The position numbers and the translations under genes were made by a program. 64,000 bases of DNA. Source: Niastella yeongjuensis (GTDB lineage Bacteria; Bacteroidota; Bacteroidia; Chitinophagales; Chitinophagaceae). The first letter of the stretch is position 1, and each line of letters begins with the position of its first letter. The notes below the pieces were generated by a model. That model made no database searches and was not told the DNA's origin. It worked only from the letters and a program-made list of their open reading frames with translations. Shown here piece after piece: positions 1-8,159 of this stretch. The DNA lies in NCBI RefSeq assembly GCF_900110245.1, contig NZ_FOCZ01000017.1, positions 95,352 to 159,351 on the forward strand. Reading direction: 5' to 3'.

Positions 1-74
1 CAACAGAAACAACAGGAAGATGTTATGACATGGATCATATTTCAAATATAGGGTATTTATGCCAGTCTCTTTCT

Positions 75-1211
75 TCAATCGTCCTGCAGCTTCAGATCGG
101 CGATCACCGGGTAATGATCTGACCAGGGTGCCAGGAAGCGATTGTACTGCAATACTTCGAATTTTTTATCGGCCAGGATATAATCGATACGCAGGGTAGG
201 CGATACGGCGGTAAAGCTGCGGCCAATGCCTTTGCCTTTTCTCACAAAAACATCCTGCCGGTTACCCTTTATATGAAAATAAGTATATGAGTTGGGCACA
301 TCGTTAAAATCGCCACAAATTATTTCCGGGTACGGACAGCTATCCAGTTTATTGCGCACCAGGTCGGCCTGAAATCCGCGGAAGGCATAGCCCTGCCGTA
401 ACTTTTTTATTATTGAGCGGGAAGCCATTACCATACTGTCGTCTGCTGATTTTATGATCTCGATGCTCCGGTAGTCGTTTTTCTGAAACAGCACCGATTG
501 CAGGTGGGTGGTGTAGATCCTGATCTTTTTACCATTCACCAGCAGGTCGGCACTGATGAGGCTTTCGGCAGCACGTAAATTGGCAGGATCCGGATACAGT
601 ACCCGCTGGGTATCAACAATGGGAAAACGTGAAAAAATGGCTACCCCCGCCTGAAAACGTCCGCTTGTTCTGCCATAATCAATAACCCGGTAATAGTAGG
701 GATAATTCAACTGTGTAATGGCGTTGGTATTGCTGGTGGTAAACGATTTGCCCAGCTCCAGAAATTCCTGAAAACACAGCACGTCCGCATTCTGCTCCTT
801 TATAAAAGCAATCATCTTTTTGCGGTAGTCCTTATGTTCTTTTATTTTTTTGTTATGGTCATCGAACCAATGCACATTCCAGGTCATAATACGCAATGCG
901 TCTTTATCCTTTTGGAGGGTGAAGGCGGAACTGGCGAAATGCATGCCCAGAAAAACGCGGATATTTCCAAAGCCGATCAACAGGATCACGGCAGACAGGA
1001 TCGCCCATTTTGAACGCAGGATGAGCCAGAAAACGAGGAAGAAAAAAAGCAGGATCAGCAGTACCGGAAAGCCCAGCCCCAATAAGGAGAAAAACCACCA
1101 TTTAGAGGGATGCAGCCATGCATTGGCACAGGCTATCAGGAAAAGACCCGCGATAACCACGTTCAATATAATGCACAACCGCTTTGTGAATGTTCTAACA
1201 AACCGGGCCAT
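75..1211 (-). CDS. endonuclease/exonuclease/phosphatase family membrane protein
   Basis: The protein has 378 residues. The first ~95 form about three hydrophobic segments, so the catalytic part is anchored in the membrane. The rest carries the marks of the EEP (DNase I-like) fold: TWNVHW near residue 110, a CFQEF glutamate motif, GDFNDVPNS and the terminal SDHYPVIADL, which supply the metal-binding Asp/Glu and the catalytic His. Family members cut phosphodiesters in nucleic acids or phospholipids; the substrate here cannot be told. It lies 9 bp downstream of a rhomboid gene on the same strand, so the two may be co-transcribed. Bases 1-74, downstream of it, show nothing. Confidence 0.85.
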   Translation of the reverse strand: MARFVRTFTKRLCIILNVVIAGLFLIACANAWLHPSKWWFFSLLGLGFPVLLILLFFFLVFWLILRSKWAILSAVILLIGFGNIRVFLGMHFASSAFTLQKDKDALRIMTWNVHWFDDHNKKIKEHKDYRKKMIAFIKEQNADVLCFQEFLELGKSFTTSNTNAITQLNYPYYYRVIDYGRTSGRFQAGVAIFSRFPIVDTQRVLYPDPANLRAAESLISADLLVNGKKIRIYTTHLQSVLFQKNDYRSIEIIKSADDSMVMASRSIIKKLRQGYAFRGFQADLVRNKLDSCPYPEIICGDFNDVPNSYTYFHIKGNRQDVFVRKGKGIGRSFTAVSPTLRIDYILADKKFEVLQYNRFLAPWSDHYPVIADLKLQDD

Positions 1212-1220
1212 ATTTTAAAA

Positions 1221-2147
1221 TTACAATTCTTCGTCTTCCGCAGCCCGTTTCAGAATATCTTTTTCTTCATCGGTGAGAAAACGGTAGCCTTGCTGGTTGA
1301 TCTTATCCAGTATTTCGTCAATCCTTTTCTGGGTAATGTTGGGAATCTTTTTATAGGGCTGGGTGCCTCTGGTATTGTAATGCAGATCGGTTTTTGCGGT
1401 TTTCTTCCAGTTCTTCCGGTCGGGGTTGAACAAATTTCCAAACCAGTCAAAGAAGTTATTCATCCAGATACTCCAATCGTGCCCACGACGCATTTGATAA
1501 ACAAACAGGAACCCAACGGCAGCACCGGCTATATGGGCAAAAGCACCGGGTGGGGTCTTTTGGGCTGCTATCAATGAAACATCGATGATCAAATACAGAA
1601 CGGTCAGGATCCACAGCGGGACCCCGCCATTTATCATGGGGAAGATGCGGTAATCAGGAGCGAGCGAAGTAGCGGCCACAGCAATGGCCATAATACCGGC
1701 CGATGCCCCTACCAGGGTAACTGCGGGGCCTGCAGGTACCAGTTTGGGAACCAGGTTGTAACAGGCTACAAAAAACAGTGCAGCACCAAAACTGCCGTAT
1801 ATGAAAACAGGAATGAGCTTATTATTGCCGGTAAGGTCCTGGAAAATATAGCCGAATGCCCAAAGCCACAGGATATTTCCCAAAACATCCCAGGGATCGC
1901 TGTGCATGAACATGAAGGAGAGGAGCGTCCAGGGGCGGGTCATCATTTTTTCAAAATCACCGGGTACTACCAGCCAGTTAAAGATATTCTGATCGAAGGC
2001 CGACATATCCTTTTCGGCGATCTTATACACCAGCCAGATGAATTTGAAAATACAGAACACTATGGCCAGCACGCCAATGAGAAAAACCAGGTTGTTCCCA
2101 TCCTGGCCCAGTCCTATTTTCTTCCTATACCTATCTTCGCTTAGCAC
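1221..2147 (-). CDS. rhomboid family intramembrane serine protease (long form)
   Basis: A rhomboid protease of 308 residues: six or so membrane segments, the nucleophile in VGASAG (Ser149) and the partner His in AHIAGAAVG (His205), so the Ser-His dyad is intact. An additional ~85-residue hydrophilic C-terminal tail rich in Lys/Asp ends in a helical segment (DEILDKINQQGYRFL) that is also seen in other Bacteroidota rhomboids. Start is GTG. Rhomboids cleave transmembrane helices of client proteins; the client is unknown. A second, shorter rhomboid follows upstream (2256-2951) on the same strand, 108 bp away, suggesting a tandem pair of diverged paralogues. Confidence 0.92.
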   Translation of the reverse strand: MLSEDRYRKKIGLGQDGNNLVFLIGVLAIVFCIFKFIWLVYKIAEKDMSAFDQNIFNWLVVPGDFEKMMTRPWTLLSFMFMHSDPWDVLGNILWLWAFGYIFQDLTGNNKLIPVFIYGSFGAALFFVACYNLVPKLVPAGPAVTLVGASAGIMAIAVAATSLAPDYRIFPMINGGVPLWILTVLYLIIDVSLIAAQKTPPGAFAHIAGAAVGFLFVYQMRRGHDWSIWMNNFFDWFGNLFNPDRKNWKKTAKTDLHYNTRGTQPYKKIPNITQKRIDEILDKINQQGYRFLTDEEKDILKRAAEDEEL

Positions 2148-2255
2148 GGAATAAATTTTAGTGAATTTAAAAAATCATTCGATCCTCCCCGGGATTCAAT
2201 CGGTTTAACTTACCGCTAATTTAACAGCCAAAGTGTAGTTAAAGTTGGCGATCGA

Positions 2256-2951
2256 TCAATAAAAGGTTCGCCGGTTGTTCCTGTTCATTGTTATTACCAG
2301 AATCAGACCAACAATTGCACCGCCCACATGGGCAAAATGGGCTACATTGTCGCCATAGCTGGGATTGATACCACCAAACAGGTCAAGCAGGAAGTACCCG
2401 ATAATCACATATTTCGCTTTAACCGGAAACGGCAATGGGAAAATGAATAAGGGCGTGTTTGGGAAAATATAGGCAAAGCCGGCCATTACCCCGTTAATAG
2501 CGCCCGAAGCTCCCACTACAGTAGTATAGTAAATAGCTCCGCCGCGCATTTTGTATTCTTCCAGCGATATGGCGCCACTGTTTAATTTATTCGTAAGCAT
2601 TTCCATACTTACAGCCAATACCCCCAGCTGAACCAGGGCGGCGCCCAGGCCACAGATCAAATAAAAAATAAGGAACCGCTTGCTCCCCCATACATCTTCA
2701 AGCGTTGAACCGAACATCCAAAGCACAAACATGTTCATAAGAATATGAAAAGGTGCCAGGCTGTGCATGAACATATAGGTCACCAACTGCCATCCCCTAA
2801 AATCCGGGTTCTCATAGTGGTGAAGCGCCAGCAGGTTTATAAAAGGTTCCTTGAAGGTTATTTCAGCAATCCAGAATAACACATTTGCAATAATAAGGTT
2901 CTTAATTACCGGTGGAATTGACTGAAAACCCCTCGGTCGTATATCTGCCAT
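2256..2951 (-). CDS. rhomboid family intramembrane serine protease (short form)
   Basis: The protein has 231 residues, close to the minimal six-helix rhomboid core. It shows the GASGAING nucleophile motif (Ser149), the HFAHVGGAIVG histidine (His208) and the conserved MFMHS...H..MN segment of helix 2. Compared with its neighbour at 1221-2147 it lacks the long cytoplasmic tail. An insertion between the third and fourth helices (about residues 112-140) is hydrophilic. Function beyond intramembrane proteolysis cannot be inferred. Gene spacing (66 bp to rlmD, 108 bp to the next rhomboid) leaves operon membership open. Confidence 0.92.
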   Translation of the reverse strand: MADIRPRGFQSIPPVIKNLIIANVLFWIAEITFKEPFINLLALHHYENPDFRGWQLVTYMFMHSLAPFHILMNMFVLWMFGSTLEDVWGSKRFLIFYLICGLGAALVQLGVLAVSMEMLTNKLNSGAISLEEYKMRGGAIYYTTVVGASGAINGVMAGFAYIFPNTPLFIFPLPFPVKAKYVIIGYFLLDLFGGINPSYGDNVAHFAHVGGAIVGLILVITMNRNNRRTFY

Positions 2952-3017
2952 TCTACAAAGTTTTGTACGTGAATTTCGGTATGTTTTGTTACAAATAAGG
3001 CAGTGAGATTGTTATTT

Positions 3018-4430
3018 TTAGCCTTTGAGTTTTAACTGCGCCACATTTTCGATATGATGTGTATGCGGGAACATATCAACAGGTTGCACATAGGTCACTT
3101 CATATTTCTCGTCGAGTAAATTCAGGTCTCTAGCCTGTGTGGCCGGGTTGCAGCTTACATAAACAACCAGCGGGGCTTCGGTTTCCAGAATTTTACGTAC
3201 CAGCTTTTCATGCATACCGGCCCTGGGTGGATCGGTAATGACCACATCAGGTTTTCCATGCAATTCAAAAAATTCACTGGTACAAACGTCTATTACATCG
3301 CCTGCAAAAAATTTCGCATGTTCAATATGGTTGAGGGCTGCGTTCTCCCATGCATCGGTAATAGCTTCCTGCACCGTTTCAACCCCTATTATTTTTTTGG
3401 CTTTGTCGCTTACAAACAACCCAATGCTGCCGGTACCGCAATACAGGTCGTACACAGTTTCGTTACCGGTTAAGCAGGCCAGGTCGCGGGTAACCTGGTA
3501 CAACCGTTCGGCCTGGCGGGTATTGGTTTGAAAGAACGATTTGGGCCCGATCTTGAATTGCAGCTTTTCCAGCGTTTCAATAATATACCCTTTGCCAAAA
3601 TACGCTTTAGGCTCCAGGTCGTATATGGTATCGTTCTTTTTGGGATTGATGGTATACAGCAGGGTAGTGATACCCGGCACCTGTTTCAGCAGGTGGTCGA
3701 ACAGGCGGACCCTTTCTTTTTCATCCTCATAACCAAAACAAACATTCACCATTACTTCGCCGGTGGTGGCCACCCGAACTATGAGGGTGCGCAGCCAGCC
3801 ATGGTGAAAACGGATATCATAAAAAGTAAGATTGTTCTCTTTTGCATATTCCCGGATCGTATTCTTGATAGCGTTAACCGGTTCTGCCATCAGGTGACAG
3901 GTGTTTATATCGATCACTTTATCGAACAGGCGGGGCACGTGAAAGCCGAGGGCATTTTCCTGGTCGATGGTAGCCTCTTTTGCCGCTGCGATTTCGGAGG
4001 GTAATAAATACCGGCGGTTGCTAAAGGTAAATTCCAGCTTATTGCGGTAACGCGCCGTTTCGGTACATCCGATAATGGGTTGAATGGGCGGCAGCTGCAC
4101 TTTACCGATCCGTTTCAGGTTTTGCGTTACCTCATTCTCTTTGTATTGCAATTGTTTTTCATAAGGCAGCATTTGCCATTTACAGCCGCCGCAAACACCA
4201 AAATGTTCGCAAAAAGGGGTTACCCGGTCGGGGCTCAGGGAGTGGAAATGAATGGCCTTGCCTTCACCCCATTCTTTTTTGCTTTTTGACAGTTGTACAT
4301 CTACTACATCGCCGGGTACGGCGCCTTCAATAAAGATCACTTTGCCGTCGATTTTGCTCAGCGCTTTGCCTTCTGCCGCATAATCTTCAACAGCAACCTG
4401 TTGTAACACCGGCTTCTTCTTTTTATTCAT
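3018..4430 (-). CDS. rlmD: 23S rRNA (uracil-5-)-methyltransferase, RlmD/RumA type
   Basis: A TrmA/RumA-family SAM-dependent RNA uracil C5-methyltransferase of 470 residues. An N-terminal TRAM domain (to ~residue 65) is followed by an iron-sulfur site with Cys74, Cys80, Cys83 (CGGCKW) and a later Cys in INTCHLM. The SAM motif YDLYCGTGSIGL and the catalytic Cys in VSCNP near residue 428 are present, as is the terminal DMFPHTHHIE block. All key residues are intact. Bacteroidota carry several paralogues of this family, so the exact uridine modified (U1939 or another) is inferred. The -7 element lies only 4 nt before the ATG, suggesting a leaderless mRNA. Confidence 0.92.
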   Translation of the reverse strand: MNKKKKPVLQQVAVEDYAAEGKALSKIDGKVIFIEGAVPGDVVDVQLSKSKKEWGEGKAIHFHSLSPDRVTPFCEHFGVCGGCKWQMLPYEKQLQYKENEVTQNLKRIGKVQLPPIQPIIGCTETARYRNKLEFTFSNRRYLLPSEIAAAKEATIDQENALGFHVPRLFDKVIDINTCHLMAEPVNAIKNTIREYAKENNLTFYDIRFHHGWLRTLIVRVATTGEVMVNVCFGYEDEKERVRLFDHLLKQVPGITTLLYTINPKKNDTIYDLEPKAYFGKGYIIETLEKLQFKIGPKSFFQTNTRQAERLYQVTRDLACLTGNETVYDLYCGTGSIGLFVSDKAKKIIGVETVQEAITDAWENAALNHIEHAKFFAGDVIDVCTSEFFELHGKPDVVITDPPRAGMHEKLVRKILETEAPLVVYVSCNPATQARDLNLLDEKYEVTYVQPVDMFPHTHHIENVAQLKLKG

Positions 4431-4434
4431 GGCG

Positions 4435-4442
4435 CAAAGATA
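4435..4442 (-). promoter_or_regulatory. rlmD -7 promoter element, leaderless context
   Basis: On the minus strand the sequence TATCTTTG fits the Bacteroidota -7 consensus TAnnTTTG exactly and ends four bases before the rlmD ATG. Transcription would start at or within a base or two of the A of ATG. No good -33 TTTG is visible. Confidence 0.5.
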
Positions 4443-4455
4443 GCTTTACTGCCAA

Positions 4456-4487
4456 TAAAAAGGCAGCCCCGAATTAACAGGGCTGCC
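4456..4487 (-). terminator. Rho-independent terminator upstream of rlmD
   Basis: An 8-bp stem (GGCAGCCC with GGGCTGCC, 10-nt loop) is followed on the minus strand by TTTTTAT. It would stop transcripts arriving from msrB and insulates rlmD. Confidence 0.65.
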
Positions 4488-4645
4488 ACCTTCACGCTAT
4501 TATTACAAGCAAAAATAGACCAGTGGTTAAAGAACCACAGTCGTTACTTTTATAACATCGGTCTGCGCTATAAGGTTGCTCCATTCCAGATTTTTGCTTT
4601 TTATTTAATATTAACCCTTATCGTTTGATAAACATCTTGCGGAAA

Positions 4646-4731
4646 GGGCAAAAGGCAGAAGGCAGAGGGCAGAGATAAAAGGCAGTGGGCAGTAGGCAGT
4701 AGGCAGTGGGAAAAAAAGCAATAGGCAATGG
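4646..4731. repeat. degenerate heptamer tandem repeat, GGCAGNN family
   Basis: Runs of 7-nt units such as GGCAGAA, GGCAGAG, GGCAGTG and GGCAGTA follow each other, interrupted by short A-rich pieces. Two short predicted ORFs across this region are only read-throughs of the repeat. It fills the 438-bp space between msrB and rlmD together with a second heptamer array. Confidence 0.75.
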
Positions 4732-4749
4732 GGAAACGCAGAAAACAAA

Positions 4750-4769
4750 GGGCAGCGTCGCCGCTGCCC
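4750..4769 (-). terminator. GC-rich hairpin downstream of msrB
   Basis: A perfect 8-bp stem (GGGCAGCG / CGCTGCCC) with a 4-nt loop. On the minus strand it is followed by a TTTGTTTTC tract, so it may end the msrB transcript about 100 nt past the stop codon. Confidence 0.5.
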
Positions 4770-4816
4770 CAACCGTTTAACATATAATTTAGAACTCAAT
4801 AACCCAATAACTTACG

Positions 4817-4872
4817 AACTGAGAACTGAGTACTCAAAACTTTCAACTTAAAACTTTAAACTAAAAACTTAC
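4817..4872. repeat. eight in-phase heptamers, AACTNNN family
   Basis: Eight consecutive 7-nt units, seven beginning AACT and one TACT, run in exact phase: AACTGAG twice, TACTCAA, AACTTTC, AACTTAA, AACTTTA, AACTAAA, AACTTAC. The last unit contains the msrB stop codon (TAA on the minus strand), so the array abuts and slightly enters the gene. Confidence 0.8.
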
Positions 4873-5447
4873 TCCCCCTTCTTCTGTTCCCCTTCATTGT
4901 ACTTTTTTTCCGCTGCCTGGGCTTTTTCAAAATCGAGTACTACTCCATTTATGCAATAGCGTAAACCGGTTGGCGGTGGACCGTCGTCAAAAACGTGCCC
5001 CAGATGCGCTTTACAACGGCCGCATTCTACTTCGGTGCGGGTCATCCCATGGGAGTTATCGGCCAGGTAAATGATGCTGCTTTTGCTTATTGGCTGGTAA
5101 AAGCTGGGCCAGCCGCAGCCGCTTTCAAATTTGGTATCGCTTTTAAACAGGGGGTTGCCACAGGCCGCGCAGTAATAAGTGCCCACTTCTTTTGAATTTT
5201 CAAACTTACTGGTCCAGGGTCTTTCGGTACCCTTTTCCCGGGCAATTTCATACACGTCGGCAGGCAGGATCTTTCTCCATTCATCATCGCTGATATTCAC
5301 CTTCGACGAGTCGGTGCGGGAATAAACGTTGTTCTTCTTTGATGTATCCATATTTGCTTTTTTCGGTGTATTAGATTGAGAATAAGAGCATTGCTGTAAA
5401 ATCACGGCCAGCATCAGTAGTGTCAGGCTCTGTAAAACGCGCTTCAT
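4869..5447 (-). CDS. msrB: peptide-methionine (R)-S-oxide reductase MsrB, lipoprotein form
   Basis: MsrB reduces methionine-R-sulfoxide in proteins. The zinc-binding pairs CAAC and CGRC, the GCGWPSF segment and the catalytic Cys in RYCING are all present. I start it at the ATG at 5447 (192 residues): this gives a lipoprotein signal peptide ending in LQQC, and a -7 promoter element at 5468-5475 lies between this ATG and the upstream in-frame ATG at 5483, which would therefore not be transcribed. The signal places the enzyme in the periplasm or at a membrane surface, repairing exported proteins. The gene is monocistronic and diverges from adk. Confidence 0.93.
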   Translation of the reverse strand: MKRVLQSLTLLMLAVILQQCSYSQSNTPKKANMDTSKKNNVYSRTDSSKVNISDDEWRKILPADVYEIAREKGTERPWTSKFENSKEVGTYYCAACGNPLFKSDTKFESGCGWPSFYQPISKSSIIYLADNSHGMTRTEVECGRCKAHLGHVFDDGPPPTGLRYCINGVVLDFEKAQAAEKKYNEGEQKKGE

Positions 5448-5467
5448 AAAAATTTGATTATGTTTCC

Positions 5468-5475
5468 CAAATGTA
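5468..5475 (-). promoter_or_regulatory. msrB -7 promoter element
   Basis: TACATTTG on the minus strand matches TAnnTTTG exactly, 20 bp upstream of the ATG at 5447. It decides the start of msrB. No clear -33 TTTG is visible. Confidence 0.5.
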
Positions 5476-5702
5476 CGTAGCAAGGGGGCGGTTTGGATGT
5501 CTGTTAACCGACACCTTACAAGAGCTTAACATTTTGTTTAGGGTATGGTTTTAGCGGTGCCGCCGGTTATCCCCACCAATATATTAATAAAATCACGCGA
5601 ACCCTTGTATTTACAGCACCAGCAGCAAGAAAAACCGGTTCTGATTAAATAATTTTTAATCGGAAAGCCCATATTCTAAAGAGATTATTTCTGTCGTTGG
5701 TT

Positions 5703-5710
5703 TATATTTG
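5703..5710 (+). promoter_or_regulatory. adk -7 promoter element
   Basis: TATATTTG, an exact TAnnTTTG match, lies 26 bp before the adk ATG. The rest of the 250-bp msrB-adk divergent region shows no other clear signal. Confidence 0.5.
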
Positions 5711-5736
5711 CCGACTCATAAAGGGACTAACTAAAC

Positions 5737-6318
5737 ATGTTTAATCTTATATTATTTGGACCTCCCGGCAGCGGAAAAGGAACTCAATCGGAGAAATTAA
5801 TTGATAGATTTGGTTGGATCCACCTTTCCACCGGTGATTTGTTGCGTAAGGAAATTGCGAATGAAACCCAGTTGGGTTTAGAAGCAAAAGCATTTATGGA
5901 TAAGGGCCAACTGGTGCCCGATGAAGTAGTGATCGGCATGATCGGCTCCGCCCTCGATGCCAACCCTACCGCCAAAGGCTTTTTGTTCGATGGTTTCCCC
6001 AGAACAGTTGCCCAGGCAGAAGCACTGGATGTTTTACTAACCAGCAAAACCAGTGAAATTACCCTGGTACTTGCCCTTGAAGTTGGTGAAGAAGAACTGG
6101 TAACCCGATTGTTGAACAGAGGTAAAACCAGCAGCCGCAGTGATGACCGTGATGAGAATGTGATCCGCAAGCGTTTGCTGGAATATGAGAACAAAACGGC
6201 CGCAGTTGCTCACCACTATGCAAAGTTCGACAAAGTGGCTAAAGTAAAAGGCGAAGGCAGCATCGATGAGATCTTCCAATCGCTGCGCGAGCAAATTGAA
6301 GCCCGTCAACCGGCATAA
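5737..6318 (+). CDS. adk: adenylate kinase
   Basis: Cytosolic adenylate kinase of 193 residues, interconverting ATP + AMP and 2 ADP. It has the P-loop GPPGSGKGT (residues 8-16), the AMP-binding STGDLLR, the DGFPRT motif and the Arg-rich NRGKTSSRSDDRDE segment. The LID is of the short type without a zinc-binding Cys cluster, as expected for Bacteroidota enzymes of about 190 residues. It stands alone between divergent msrB and a convergent esterase-like gene. Confidence 0.96.
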   Translation: MFNLILFGPPGSGKGTQSEKLIDRFGWIHLSTGDLLRKEIANETQLGLEAKAFMDKGQLVPDEVVIGMIGSALDANPTAKGFLFDGFPRTVAQAEALDVLLTSKTSEITLVLALEVGEEELVTRLLNRGKTSSRSDDRDENVIRKRLLEYENKTAAVAHHYAKFDKVAKVKGEGSIDEIFQSLREQIEARQPA

Positions 6319-6341
6319 AGTAATTTTCAGACAAATATTTT

Positions 6342-6388
6342 AAAGGCGTCCTCCTCCTTCGCTCAGGATCGGGACGCCTTTGCTTTTT
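6342..6388. terminator. bidirectional terminator between adk and the esterase-like gene
   Basis: A 10-bp stem (AAAGGCGTCC / GGACGCCTTT, 20-nt loop) is followed on the plus strand by GCTTTTTAA. The flanking A-rich DNA allows it to serve both convergent genes. Confidence 0.7.
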
Positions 6389-8096
6389 AATATCGCCAGC
6401 TGTTGAGATCGGCGCCTGCCGGTGCTCTTTTCTTCACTTCTTCGGCCCATTTGGTAATGAACATCTGGTGATATCGCAACCGGGAAATATAATTCGGTTG
6501 GGTATGATCGCCATTCCAGCAATGTTCGGCCCGGTCGCCATAATCCACTTCGCCATTGTAGGCGGGGTCCTGCAGGGCCTTCAGCATTTCCTCGGTAAAA
6601 TATACGGCATTGTTCAGGTAGTAGTTATCCATGTCACCACAGTATATATGCACCTTTCCGGTTAGCTGCTGGCCGATCTTTGGCCAGTCCCTTTTCATGA
6701 TCCATGACAGGTCATAATGTTCTTTCCAGTAAGTAGCTACAGTGCTGTCGATAACCCCGGTTTGTTTATCGAAGATCCGTTTGGGATAACCATCGGCTCC
6801 AACGGGCGAGAACACCGCCTCCCAAATATCCCATTGTTGGCCGCTGCGGGTCTTTGTGCCCAGGGTTAGCTCGCGGTAATTCATTTGTTGTATGGTAGCA
6901 CTCACCTGACCCAGGTAATTGCGATGTCCGGGCCGGGCTGTTTTTTTAAAATCACCTTCTTCGAAATAGGCGTTTTTGTCTTTGTACAGATTAAATACGG
7001 TATACGCCCTGAAATCGATCGGGTCCGGACAGGCAGCATAACAGCCATTGTATTCACCGGGGTAGAACACCTGCGCCGCCAGCACTTCCCAACCTCCTGT
7101 ACTGCCGCCATACATAAAACGCGCCCAGCCCTGACCAATACCCCGAAAGCGTTTTTCTATTTCGGGTATCAGTTCATACGTAATGGCATCGCCATAGGGG
7201 CCCAGGTTTTCGCTGTTCACTGCATAAGAGTCATCGTAATAAGGATTGGCATGTTGTATTTCAATGGCAATTACCCGTGGAAAACCAGGGCCTGTCCATT
7301 GTTTATAGAAGTTATAGTTCTCCTGCTGCACAATCTTGTTATACCCTTTCAGGTTGAACCGGGCAATATAATCGGGTTGTAAAGCCGTGTCTGGTGGTGT
7401 GGTACGAAAACCGCCGAAATCACCAGGGAAATGGCCATGAAAAATAGCCAGCGGGTACCTTACCTCCGGGTGGGTATCCCAGCCTTCGGGCAACAGGATG
7501 TGAGCACCCAAATACATGGGCCGGCCCCAGAACTCCGTGAGCAGTTTACTCTGGATCTTTATGTGCTTAATATATTTCGTATCGGCCGGTTCTTTTATGG
7601 CCGGGATCACTTCTGTTAAATCAAGGTGGATGATATTTTTCAACCGGCCATCAATGTGCAGCTTCACCGGCTTTGAATACAAATTGCCCGGTGCCAGGTT
7701 CCATTGCTGGCCTTCGCCCCTGTCCATAGGCAGTTTTACCACATGACCGTCTTTGCGATGAAAGGTTTCATAACGGTGCAGTAAAGCCTGTACATAGTAA
7801 TCACCGGATGGCAGCTGTTGCAGGCTTTGAATAGGGTATCCCCATTCTTTGGCGGTGAATCGTTTTGACTCAGCCGGTTGCCAGTTCTCCACATCAAGCC
7901 CAAACGCCTGTTGGGTAATGGCGTCATCGCTTATCTGGAACCGTGGTTCCTGGCCATTGTTTTTTGATAATAATAACAACAGGCGGCCATCGAGCGGTTG
8001 TGCACTTTGCTTAGAAGAAAAACTCACCAGTATGGCTTGTTGGGAAAAACAGGCAGTTGTATAAAGTAAAAGTATACAGCAGAATAGTTTTCTCAT
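6387..8096 (-). CDS. secreted alpha/beta-hydrolase (esterase-like)
   Basis: From the ATG at 8096 the product is 569 residues with a clear signal peptide (MRKLFCCILLLYTTACFS). The central part has the alpha/beta-hydrolase nucleophile elbow MYGGSTGGWE, and the region after it, with a CYAACPDPIDF segment and a late H (HCWNGDH), fits a Ser-Asp-His triad. It resembles the putative esterase (D-family, enterochelin esterase-like) group. Substrate is unknown. I prefer 8096 over the upstream in-frame ATG at 8126, since it places the signal peptide at the N-terminus. No partner gene is close on the same strand. Confidence 0.75.
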   Translation of the reverse strand: MRKLFCCILLLYTTACFSQQAILVSFSSKQSAQPLDGRLLLLLSKNNGQEPRFQISDDAITQQAFGLDVENWQPAESKRFTAKEWGYPIQSLQQLPSGDYYVQALLHRYETFHRKDGHVVKLPMDRGEGQQWNLAPGNLYSKPVKLHIDGRLKNIIHLDLTEVIPAIKEPADTKYIKHIKIQSKLLTEFWGRPMYLGAHILLPEGWDTHPEVRYPLAIFHGHFPGDFGGFRTTPPDTALQPDYIARFNLKGYNKIVQQENYNFYKQWTGPGFPRVIAIEIQHANPYYDDSYAVNSENLGPYGDAITYELIPEIEKRFRGIGQGWARFMYGGSTGGWEVLAAQVFYPGEYNGCYAACPDPIDFRAYTVFNLYKDKNAYFEEGDFKKTARPGHRNYLGQVSATIQQMNYRELTLGTKTRSGQQWDIWEAVFSPVGADGYPKRIFDKQTGVIDSTVATYWKEHYDLSWIMKRDWPKIGQQLTGKVHIYCGDMDNYYLNNAVYFTEEMLKALQDPAYNGEVDYGDRAEHCWNGDHTQPNYISRLRYHQMFITKWAEEVKKRAPAGADLNSWRY

Positions 8097-8159
8097 GTGA
8101 CTCATTTGATCACAAAAGATAAACAAATATTGTGAGTTGCGAGGGGCCCGCGGTAGGCA

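Noticed and set aside
4601..4799. Short ORFs in the heptamer region
   Set aside because: Products are repetitive (Cys/Leu/Pro) and follow from the 7-nt repeats; no start signal or homologous look.
4646..4872. CRISPR-like array
   Set aside because: Units are 7 nt, contiguous and degenerate, without spacers; no cas genes in the window.
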